This document shows, one piece after another, positions 51,787 to 58,436 of a DNA stretch of 58,436 bases. Source of the stretch: Pseudarthrobacter raffinosi (GTDB taxonomy: Bacteria > Actinomycetota > Actinomycetes > Actinomycetales > Micrococcaceae); assembly GCF_023913735.1 (NCBI RefSeq), contig NZ_JAMXBH010000026.1:656-59091 (forward strand), written 5' to 3'. The notes below the pieces were generated by a model, which made no database searches, was not told the DNA's origin, and saw only the letters and a list, made by a program, of their open reading frames with translations. Each line of letters opens with the position of its first letter. Within the stretch, counting starts at the first letter, position 1. A program made the translations under genes and the position numbers.

Positions 51787-53064
51787 GTGTTCCCTCGCAA
51801 GAAAATGACAGCCCTGACCGCGATCGCCGCAGCCGGCGCACTGGGGCTGGTCCTGTCCGGATGCAGCCCTGACGCCGGAAATCAGAACGGAAAAGTGCAG
51901 CTGACGCTCTCGACGTTCGGAAACTTCGGTTACACCGACAAACTGATCGAACAGTTCGAGGCCGAACATCCGAACATTGACGTAACGCATAACATCGCCG
52001 CCGATGGCGAGGCCGCACGAAGCAATCTCTTTACAAAACTCGCGGCGGGGTCCGGGCTCTCCGATGTAGAAGCCATCGAGATCAACTGGACGACCGAACT
52101 GAGGCAGTACGCAGACAAGTTCCATCCAGTTCCTGGAGAAGACATCGCCGAATACGGCGACTGGGTCGACTTCCAGAAAAAACCCGTCACAACCGAGGAC
52201 GGCGAACTGTTCGCCTACGGGGTCGCCATTGGTCCCTCTGCCATCTGCTACAGGGGCGACCTCCTCGAGGCGGCCGGCCTTCCCTCCGCTCCCGATGAAG
52301 TTGCTGCGCTGCTTAAGGGAAACTGGAAGCACTACTTCGAAGTCGGCCAAAAGTTCGCCGCCGGCAGCAAGGACGCCAAATGGTTCGATTCCGCCGAAAG
52401 CATCTACGATGCCACGATCCAGCAAATGGCTAATCCCTACGAGAAGGAAGACGGCACGCTTATCGCGGCCAGTAACCCTGAAGTAGAGAAAGCCTTCCGC
52501 GAAACTCTGGCCGTCGCGCCGGAGCTCTCGGCCGGATTCGACCAGTGGACAGATGACTGGTACACCGGAATGGCCAGTGGTGACTTCGCAACGATGATGT
52601 GCCCCAGCTGGATGCTCGGATTGATCGAGGGCGCTGCACCGGATGTAAAGAACTGGAACGTCGCCAATGTATTTCCCAATGGCGGAGGTAACGCCGGTGG
52701 GTCCTATCTGACGGTTCCCAAGCAGACGAAGCATCCGGAGGAAGCGGCACAGCTGGCTTCCTGGCTTACAGCCGCCCCCCAGCAGATTGAAGCCTTCAAG
52801 GTCGCCGGTCCGTTCCCCGGCCGTGTTCAGGCCTTCGATTCCCCCAAGCTGCCTGAAGTCACAAGTGAATACTTCAACGGAGCGCCCACAGGGGAAATCT
52901 TCACCGAGAGGACCCAAGCGATCAAAGACTTCGCATTCAAGGGTCCCCGTCACGCCCAAATCACCGCTGCGGCAAGCTCAGCCATTTCCCGCGTCCAGAG
53001 TGGGAACCAAACCACCGACGAGTCTTGGAAGCAATTTGTTCAGGAAATCGAATCCCTGAAGTAA
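51787..53064 (+). CDS. CUT1 sugar ABC transporter substrate-binding lipoprotein
   Basis: About 425 residues. The lipobox VLSGC (Cys near residue 26) ends a lipoprotein signal peptide. The mature protein is a family 1 extracellular solute-binding protein (LTLSTFGNFGYTDKLIEQFE at the start, FATMMCPSWMLGLIEGAAPD and AGGSYLTVPKQTKHPEEAAQ later). The GTG at 51787 follows AAAGGAG at good spacing; the GTG at 51781 overlaps that site. It heads an operon with two permeases and a glycosidase, behind a GntR operator. It probably binds an oligosaccharide or aldose. Confidence 0.93.
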   Translation: MFPRKKMTALTAIAAAGALGLVLSGCSPDAGNQNGKVQLTLSTFGNFGYTDKLIEQFEAEHPNIDVTHNIAADGEAARSNLFTKLAAGSGLSDVEAIEINWTTELRQYADKFHPVPGEDIAEYGDWVDFQKKPVTTEDGELFAYGVAIGPSAICYRGDLLEAAGLPSAPDEVAALLKGNWKHYFEVGQKFAAGSKDAKWFDSAESIYDATIQQMANPYEKEDGTLIAASNPEVEKAFRETLAVAPELSAGFDQWTDDWYTGMASGDFATMMCPSWMLGLIEGAAPDVKNWNVANVFPNGGGNAGGSYLTVPKQTKHPEEAAQLASWLTAAPQQIEAFKVAGPFPGRVQAFDSPKLPEVTSEYFNGAPTGEIFTERTQAIKDFAFKGPRHAQITAAASSAISRVQSGNQTTDESWKQFVQEIESLK

Positions 53065-53070
53065 TCCAAA

Positions 53071-53101
53071 CCGTGGAGGCTGGCGCCTCCAGCCTCCACG
53101 G
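53071..53101. terminator. Intercistronic hairpin between SBP and permease genes
   Basis: A 13-bp perfect stem, CCGTGGAGGCTGG with its complement, and a 5-base loop. Such hairpins partly terminate and stabilise the upstream mRNA, giving more binding protein than permease. Confidence 0.75.
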
Positions 53102-53139
53102 TAATCAAACCAAATTGGCAAATCATTAAAGGAGCCAGC

Positions 53140-54087
53140 GTGTCCATCCTTCAGGAGCGAACACAGCAGAACAAAAAAAAGCGGAGTAGGGCCGCGCGCT
53201 GGGACGTAAAGTACTCCCCTTACATCTTCATACTCCCCTTCTTCATTCTATTCGCGCTGGTCGGACTGTTCCCGCTGGCCTATACGGCCTGGGTCTCCCT
53301 CAACGAGTGGAGCCTTCTGGGCGGACAAGGCGATTTTGCGGGCCTGGACAACTTCACGAGCGTTCTGAACGAACGAGATTTCTGGATCGCTTTGCGCAAC
53401 ACACTAAGCATTTTCGTGATCCAGGTCGTGCCGCAGCTGATCATTGCCACCGTCATCGCCGCCGCACTGGACCGCAATTTGCGGAACGCGACCTTCTGGC
53501 GAATGGCGGTCCTTCTGCCCTACGTGATGATGCCCGTTGCAGTCGCATTGATCTTCAGCAATATGTTCGGGGACCGATACGGTCTGGTGAACAACGTCCT
53601 AGGTACTTTTGGACTGAGTCCTGTGGCCTGGCACAACGATGTCCTGGCCAGCCATGTTGCGATCGCCACGATGGTCAACTTCAGATGGACCGGGTATGCC
53701 GCGCTAATCCTGTTGGCAGGCATGCAGGCCATCCCCCGGGACTACTACGAAGCAGCCACGATCGACGGAGCCGGCGCCTTTCGGCAGTTCTTCTCCATTA
53801 CCCTGCCTCAACTGAAACCCACCGCGATCTTTGTCGTTATCACGGCGACCATCGGCGGCCTGCAGATTTTCGATGAAGCGCTTCTCTACGACCTGGCCGG
53901 AACCGGTGGTCCCGATAAAGAGTGGCTCACTCTCACCCTCTACCTCTACAACCTCGGCTGGCGAGACCTGGACTTCGGGCGCGCGTCCGCCGTGGCATGG
54001 CTACTCTTCCTCATCATCGTGGTCATCGGACTCCTCAACCTGTTTATCAGTAGCCGCATTTCGAGCAGTCAAGGAAAGCGCAAATGA
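53140..54087 (+). CDS. CUT1 sugar ABC permease (MalF-like)
   Basis: 315 residues from GTG 53140, with AAAGGAG eight bases upstream. Six membrane segments after a basic N-terminus. The EAA loop, YYEAATIDGAGAFRQFFSI, TLPQLKPT, contacts the ATPase. It overlaps the second permease by four bases (ATGA). No ATPase is encoded in the operon, as is usual for actinobacterial CUT1 systems that borrow a shared MsiK-type ATPase. Confidence 0.93.
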   Translation: MSILQERTQQNKKKRSRAARWDVKYSPYIFILPFFILFALVGLFPLAYTAWVSLNEWSLLGGQGDFAGLDNFTSVLNERDFWIALRNTLSIFVIQVVPQLIIATVIAAALDRNLRNATFWRMAVLLPYVMMPVAVALIFSNMFGDRYGLVNNVLGTFGLSPVAWHNDVLASHVAIATMVNFRWTGYAALILLAGMQAIPRDYYEAATIDGAGAFRQFFSITLPQLKPTAIFVVITATIGGLQIFDEALLYDLAGTGGPDKEWLTLTLYLYNLGWRDLDFGRASAVAWLLFLIIVVIGLLNLFISSRISSSQGKRK

Positions 54088-55010
54088 GCCATAACATCGT
54101 AACCCCAACAAGCCGGGCCGCTGCACCTGAACGCAGTCCGCGCCCGGACGATCGCCCACGGTCCCGCCGCAAGTGGTACCGGCGCGCCGTGGGAAAGCCG
54201 AGCCTCCTGGTCTATGGATTCCTGTCCTTCGTAGTCCTGGCATCAGTTTTTCCCCTGTACTGGTCATTCCTGATCGGCAGCGGTGATTCGACAACGGTGA
54301 ACGACCCGAACATGTCCTGGATCCCCGGGGGCAACTTCGTCCAGAACGTCCAATCCGTCGTCGAGAACCCGAACGTCAATTTCTGGCCGGCACTTCGCAA
54401 CAGCATCATTGTTTCCGGGGTCACCGCGGCCTCAGTCGTGTTCTTTTCCACGCTTGCCGGCTTCGCATTCGCAAAGATGCGGTTCAGGGGAAGAAAATGG
54501 CTTCTCACCGCGGTGATCGCAACCACCGCCGTTCCCTCACAACTGGGTGTGGTTCCGCTGTTCATTTTGATGTCCAACTTCGGTTGGACAGGAACCCTGG
54601 GCGCGGTGATAATACCAGGCTTGGTAACGGCTTTCGGGGTGTTCTGGATGACTCAATACGTCGGGCAGACCATACCGGATGAAATCGTTGAATCCGCGAG
54701 GGTGGACGGAGCCAGCAGCTTCACCACCTTCTGGCGGATTATCCTGCCCATCGTCCGTCCGGCGGCCACCATGCTTGCACTGTTCACCTTCGTTGCGACC
54801 TGGACCAACTTTTTCTGGCCGTTCATTGTTCTGAACCCGCAGAACCCTACCCTGCCCGTAGCGCTGAAGGTTCTGCAGGCGAACTACTTCGTGGACTACT
54901 CCATCATCCTTGCAGGAGCCATCTTCGCAACCTTCCCCCTGATTCTTCTGTTCATCGTTGCCGGCAAGCAGCTCGTATCGGGAGTCATGCAGGGAGCCCT
55001 GAAGGGATAG
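54084..55010 (+). CDS. CUT1 sugar ABC permease (MalG-like)
   Basis: 308 residues. A Pro/Arg-rich N-terminus is followed by six membrane segments. The EAA loop is IVESARVDGASSFTTFWRII, LPIVRPAA. The start overlaps the MalF-like gene, so the two are translationally coupled and should form the heterodimeric channel. Confidence 0.93.
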   Translation: MSHNIVTPTSRAAAPERSPRPDDRPRSRRKWYRRAVGKPSLLVYGFLSFVVLASVFPLYWSFLIGSGDSTTVNDPNMSWIPGGNFVQNVQSVVENPNVNFWPALRNSIIVSGVTAASVVFFSTLAGFAFAKMRFRGRKWLLTAVIATTAVPSQLGVVPLFILMSNFGWTGTLGAVIIPGLVTAFGVFWMTQYVGQTIPDEIVESARVDGASSFTTFWRIILPIVRPAATMLALFTFVATWTNFFWPFIVLNPQNPTLPVALKVLQANYFVDYSIILAGAIFATFPLILLFIVAGKQLVSGVMQGALKG

Positions 55011-55064
55011 CACACCATCTCTTCGAAACACCCTTCGTAAGCAAACCTAAGGAGATCCAGCGCG

Positions 55065-56246
55065 ATGCGCCATCCATTCGATCGCCCCTACGCAATTACC
55101 ATGTGGGACTTTTCCTGGCTTGAGCGCCGCTGGCCTGGAGCCGGATATGAAGACTGGGACCAGGCCCTCAGCGAACTTGCAGAACGCGGCTACGACGCGG
55201 TCCGTATCGACGCTTACCCACACCTGGTCTCAGCCGATCCAGAACGTAAATGGGAACTTCCACCGGCTTGGAACCAGACAAGCTGGGGAGCACAATCACT
55301 AATTCACGTAACGATCCTCCCGGAACTGCTTGAGTTTATCCGGGCAGCGAAACGGCACAATATCGTTGTCGCTCTCTCAACCTGGTACCGCGAAGACCGC
55401 GATAACACCCGCATGAACATCCGCACCGCCCAGGATCAGGCACAGATCTGGATCGACACCCTCCGCCACATCGATCAAGCCGGGCTTTTGGACACCATCC
55501 TCTACGTCGATTTGTGCAATGAATTTCCGGCAGATGTGTGGGCACCGTATCTGTTTGAGGCGATCCGAAACCCCGAGACGGGCGAAGCCTACAAAGAAAT
55601 GATCAGCCGCGCCGATCCCCGCGTTGGAGCATGGATGCGCGACTCTATCGAGGCCGTACGCCGCGAGTACCCCGACCTCGATTACACCTACTCCTTCAGC
55701 GATGAGTTCGACAATTGGAAGGACCAGGACGTAGAAACCTTCGACGTCCTGGAACCCCACATCTGGATGTCTCACCCTGAAACCGGCGACTTCCATAAGC
55801 GGGTGGGCTACAACTTCGAACGCTTCGATCCGATCGGCTTCGATAATGTCGTGGCAAACGCCCGAAGAGAATATGAAAGCAACAAAGCGCACTGGGATGC
55901 TGCATTGTTCCGTGAGATCGATCAGATCGCCGACTGGTCACGAGCAACCCACAAAGGCCTGTACATCACCGAATGCTGGGCACTGGTGGACTACAAGGAC
56001 TGGCCGGGACTGGAATGGGATTGGATCAAGGACCTCACAGCGAAAGGCCTCGAATACGCCGCTTCGAAGGGCCGTTGGGTAGGAATGGCCACCAGCAATT
56101 TTTGCGGCCCGCAGTTCGTCGGCATGTGGCGTGACATCGAATGGCACCAACGTCTCACCCAGATCATCAAGTCTGCACCAATCGATGAGGATATACGCCT
56201 GCATCGCCGGGCAGAGGTCACCGCTTCCCGTACCTCCCCCAGCTAA
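55065..56246 (+). CDS. Cellulase-like glycoside hydrolase
   Basis: 393 residues without a signal peptide, so cytoplasmic. It reads as a (beta/alpha)8 barrel of the cellulase-like / GH5-like group: YDAVRIDAYPHLVSADPERK, then the likely acid/base Glu in ILYVDLCNEFPADVW and the nucleophile Glu in GLYITECWALVDY. AAGGAG lies nine bases before the ATG. As the last gene of the ABC operon it probably cleaves the imported oligosaccharide or glycoside to feed the sugar-acid pathway. A beta-mannoside or beta-glucoside would fit ManD; that is inference. Confidence 0.82.
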   Translation: MRHPFDRPYAITMWDFSWLERRWPGAGYEDWDQALSELAERGYDAVRIDAYPHLVSADPERKWELPPAWNQTSWGAQSLIHVTILPELLEFIRAAKRHNIVVALSTWYREDRDNTRMNIRTAQDQAQIWIDTLRHIDQAGLLDTILYVDLCNEFPADVWAPYLFEAIRNPETGEAYKEMISRADPRVGAWMRDSIEAVRREYPDLDYTYSFSDEFDNWKDQDVETFDVLEPHIWMSHPETGDFHKRVGYNFERFDPIGFDNVVANARREYESNKAHWDAALFREIDQIADWSRATHKGLYITECWALVDYKDWPGLEWDWIKDLTAKGLEYAASKGRWVGMATSNFCGPQFVGMWRDIEWHQRLTQIIKSAPIDEDIRLHRRAEVTASRTSPS

Positions 56247-56265
56247 ATCCCGCCTCGAAACATAA

Positions 56266-56306
56266 AGCGAGGGCGGTCGCTCACCCCTTAAGCGACCGCC
56301 CTCGCT
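56266..56306. terminator. Operon terminator after the glycoside hydrolase
   Basis: AGCGAGGGCGGTCGCT and its exact complement form a 16-bp stem with a 9-base loop, starting 20 bases after the stop codon. No long T-run follows. Confidence 0.85.
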
Positions 56307-56753
56307 CTGCCTATACAGAAGGCACAAACTACAGAAGCCAAGAACGACGGCGGGAAATGCCCGGCAGCTAGACAATTTATGGAGCGACTCCATGTGGCGC
56401 CAAGTCATCATTTCAATGCCGAAAGAGATCAAGAACAACGAAATACCCTCGCCCTCCCTGCCGCCGGCGCCCAAGAACTCGCCAGCAACGGTCACATCAT
56501 CCTCGTCGAAAAGCGATGCAGGGCTGGGATCTGACCTCAGTAACACATGCACTCGCCTAGGGCTCAACGTTGTCGTCAGGAAAATCACAAGAGGTATCTC
56601 AGCCAAAGCCCCATGGACTGGACCTGCCTCTTCGCAGGGACTTATTCCTGCGAAGCCCCGCCCATTTCAAGGGGGCGTTTGCTCGGTCGGCCAGACTGGA
56701 GGCGCCGGACAACAAGCAGACGAAACCCGCAACGATCGTGAAGGGAAAGAACG
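56307..56753. other. Gene-poor stretch between the sugar operon and small orphan genes
   Basis: A frame at 56392-56757 is open but rich in Ser, Pro and Lys, with no family motif and no ribosome site, so I leave it uncalled. Confidence 0.4.
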
Positions 56754-56993
56754 GTGAACATCAAAACCACGCCTGAAAACATGCATTGTACGGACCAGTG
56801 GCAGTCTCTCCCCGGCGAGACCGTGCAGGTCTTTCTTGATGAAAAGCTCTACCGATGCGGTTTGGTGGACGAGGCAATGCCAGATGCCTCGGGCCTGTGG
56901 CTTGCAGCGGATGGCGCTCACCCACGCGAGTACATCGACAAAGCCAGCGGTTATCAGATTTGGACAAGACTTTTCCCTACAACTGGGCTCTAG
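56754..56993 (+). CDS. Small protein of unknown function, family B (copy 2)
   Basis: 79 residues starting at GTG with AAGGGAAAG upstream. The order W-x-x-L-x-(P)-G, then CGLVDEAMPDASGLWLAAD and a final aromatic/basic strand (YQIWTRLF) follows the protein at 40022-40255. It is hydrophilic, likely beta-rich and lacks a signal peptide. A family A gene follows 245 bases later, echoing the pairing near 40-42 kb. Function unknown. Confidence 0.6.
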   Translation: MNIKTTPENMHCTDQWQSLPGETVQVFLDEKLYRCGLVDEAMPDASGLWLAADGAHPREYIDKASGYQIWTRLFPTTGL

Positions 56994-57238
56994 TGTGGGT
57001 CCCGACGTGGCTATCGAAACGTAGCTTTCGCCACGGGACCGTCACTGTGCTGCCAAAATCCACTTTTTAACCAGCTGATCGAACCCACTGCCACGGAAGC
57101 TGTCCCTGGTCGGTGAATCATTCAGAGCATTACGCCTTAGCAGAAAAGCGCGCCCCCACCACGCGCAGCCACCCTAATACCAATTGACCATTGAACGGCA
57201 TCCTGCCCTCAAAGCGGACCAGAAAGGGCGAGACCTCA

Positions 57239-57538
57239 ATGGAAAGTATTCCTATCCTCCCCAGCCTCGAGATGTCACCTGGCCTTCACACCCCAGCACA
57301 CTCATACCCAATACTCCGCGTCGACATTATCGTAAGGGACCCACAAGATCTGAGCCGGCTGCTGGATCAAGCAGTTCAGCGAGTCATCCCGACAGCTTTA
57401 GAACGCCGACTGGGCATCCTCGTCACTCATGTCTTCCCAAGCAAATACACGGTTGAAGTAGACGAAAGCGTCACCTGCGGATTGATTCAGGAAAGGCGAA
57501 TTCATCCAGGACAGGATGTAAACGAAGGCTCAGTCTAG
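57239..57538 (+). CDS. Small protein of unknown function, family A (copy 3)
   Basis: 99 residues from ATG 57239 (AAAGGGCGAG upstream; an in-frame TTG start at 57191 seems less likely). Residues from about 22 on carry the family A plan: ILRVDIIVRDPQDLSRLLDQ, then GILVTHVFPSKYTVEVD and VTCGLIQE. It has a longer N-terminus and tail than copies 1 and 2 and has lost the Y-G of the VxYG motif (TCG). Function unknown. Confidence 0.65.
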   Translation: MESIPILPSLEMSPGLHTPAHSYPILRVDIIVRDPQDLSRLLDQAVQRVIPTALERRLGILVTHVFPSKYTVEVDESVTCGLIQERRIHPGQDVNEGSV

Positions 57539-57628
57539 CCTTGACCGGGCTCTTGCCTAACCGGCTCAACAACTTGCAGGGAACCTGGCGCACGGACGAT
57601 GTTTGTCCAGAGTTGCGGCACACCCCCT

Positions 57629-58200
57629 GTTGCCTCATGTCAATAGGTCCGGGAGCGGTGAGTCGTTGCCTCACGTGAAAAGGTCCGGTTCAGGGACGGG
57701 TTGAACCAGGTGTTGACCTTGTAGTCCCGGGGTGCGGCTTTGGCTTGTGCCAGAGTCTCGAGCTGGCCGGTGAGCGCCAGGATCTGCCGAGACAGGGCGG
57801 CGGGTTTGAGGCGTTTGAACTGGGCGTTCATGGCGATCACGGGGCGTTTGCGGATCTCGGGGTGGCTGGCAGCGCGCTGGTGCGGGGTGAGCGCGGCGTC
57901 GTGTTTCTTGACCACCTTCGCGCCGTATCGTTCCTTCGAGACCAGTTTCTGCTGAGGCAGCAGGTAGTTCGTGAAGACCGCGTCCAATTCCCAGATGGCG
58001 TTGAGTTTCTCCAGTTCCGCTGCGGTGTCGTACCGGTAGTAGCCCACGAGCTCGCGGACCCGGGCCCAGTTCTTTTGCTCCACGTGGGCGCCGTCGTTCT
58101 TGTTCCCGGGCCTGGACCGGGTGAAGGTGATCTGGTGGGCGTGGCAGTACGCGAGCAGATGGTCGTTGATGAATTCGGCTCCGTTGTCCGAGTTGTGCCG
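57629..58200 (-). mobile_element. Truncated insertion sequence
   Basis: The left end has tandem related repeats, TGTTGCCTCATGTCAATAGG at 57629 and GTTGCCTCACGTGAAAAGG at 57665, typical of transposase-binding ends. The transposase is cut at its 5' side near 58200, where a different palindromic repeat begins. So the IS was interrupted or deleted by another element. Confidence 0.75.
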
Positions 58201-58212
58201 ACATCGGCACAA
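57640..58212 (-). pseudogene. 3' fragment of an integrase-core (DDE) transposase
   Basis: About 185 residues from the C-terminal half of a transposase. SDNGAEFINDHLLAYCHAHQ holds the second Asp of the DDE triad and NKNDGAHVEQKNWARVREL the Glu. The first Asp and the DNA-binding domain are missing. The few residues before SDNG are encoded by the neighbouring repeat, so no native start is present. Not functional. Confidence 0.85.
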
Positions 58213-58217
58213 CTCGG
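58188..58217. repeat. 30-base palindrome at the junction of two elements
   Basis: CCGAGTTGTGCCGA and its complement are separated by two bases (CA). The left half continues the broken IS sequence (GTCCGAGTTGTG, part of the SDNG codons), so the palindrome sits exactly on the junction. Confidence 0.75.
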
Positions 58218-58218
58218 A

Positions 58219-58300
58219 TTATGCCGACCTTCGCGTTATGCCGACCTTTTCGCGTGGCTCCTGCTCAGCGGGCTGTTTGGACCCGATTTGTCGGCATAAT
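58219..58300. repeat. TTATGCCGACCTT repeats, likely end of a recombinase-type mobile element
   Basis: TTATGCCGACCTT occurs at 58219 and again at 58236, 17 bases apart, and GTCGGCATAA, the inverted form, lies at 58290. This layout of short direct and inverted copies resembles the ends of tyrosine-recombinase elements (for example recombinase-in-trio elements). The recombinase genes would lie to the right of the window. The element type is inference. Confidence 0.55.
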
Positions 58301-58436
58301 CACAGGGTCTCGGCCATCCTTCTTGCATCGGTATCTGAGCTGCTGCGGGGATTTCGGACAGCGGAATTAGTGAATTCTTCTACGCTGCCAAGGCTGGCTG
58401 TTGATAACCATAGTGGACTTCGTTAGGCCGACGGTA

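Noticed and set aside
1..58436. CRISPR arrays, tRNA or rRNA genes
   Set aside because: I saw no regularly spaced direct repeats with unique spacers, no tRNA-like cloverleaf with a CCA-end context, and no rRNA signature. A dedicated scan could still find a tRNA I missed.

Overview
The window looks like accessory DNA of a high-GC Gram-positive bacterium, most likely a member of the Micrococcaceae (Arthrobacter, Paenarthrobacter or Pseudarthrobacter). That placement rests on base composition, on the style of the proteins (PntA with alpha1 and alpha2 fused, actinobacterial lipoprotein SBPs, sugar ABC operons without their own ATPase) and on frequent GTG/TTG starts with strong AGGAG-type ribosome sites. 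I saw no rRNA, tRNA, CRISPR array or core housekeeping operon. A catabolic genomic island or a large plasmid would both fit.

Layout. (1) 0.7-9 kb: an ACS-type MFS transporter and an acyl-CoA synthetase on the minus strand, then a secreted lipase and the proton-translocating transhydrogenase pntAB on the plus strand. (2) 9.3-20 kb: a mobile and defence segment. It has a complete IS21-type element (istA/istB), then a four-gene minus-strand operon of a DUF3892 protein, a class III nucleotide cyclase (PycC-like), an E2 (UBC)-like protein and a DUF5706/PycTM-like membrane effector. This reads as a Pycsar antiphage system with a ubiquitin-conjugation-like accessory, and it is the most interesting find. 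It is followed by a cluster of TGTCAG repeats, two remnants of one gene family, a DeoR/SDR/HAD cluster and a dead resolvase gene. (3) 20.8-28.6 kb: a GMC oxidoreductase with a ribose-type (CUT2) ABC importer, a LacI regulator and a glycosyltransferase. (4) 28.6-42 kb: LysR, MFS, Gfo/Idh oxidoreductase, HSL-type esterase, AspA-like lyase, HisD-like dehydrogenase, a TPP enzyme, a ThuA-like protein and an APC permease. (5) 42.7-56.3 kb: a GH13 enzyme, then a sugar-acid cluster. That cluster holds a zinc dehydrogenase, lactonase, ManD-type dehydratase, KDG kinase and KDPG aldolase, with a CUT1 ABC importer, a cellulase-like hydrolase and a GntR regulator. (6) 56.7-58.4 kb: two small orphan genes, a truncated IS and the repeat-rich end of another mobile element.

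How the parts fit. The sugar-acid cluster encodes every step of a semi-phosphorylative Entner-Doudoroff route (aldose, lactone, aldonate, KDG, KDPG, pyruvate plus glyceraldehyde 3-phosphate). Near-identical CCGGTAATACCA boxes precede the kinase/dehydratase promoters and the ABC operon, and a degenerate copy precedes the GntR gene, so the GntR protein probably controls all of it. In the defence operon the cyclase would make a cyclic pyrimidine nucleotide that triggers the membrane effector; what the E2-like and DUF3892 proteins do is unknown.

Two families of very small proteins recur in the window (family A at 9345, 42242 and 57239; family B at 40022 and 56754). They have no function I can name. 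All functional calls come from reading motifs; no database search was possible.
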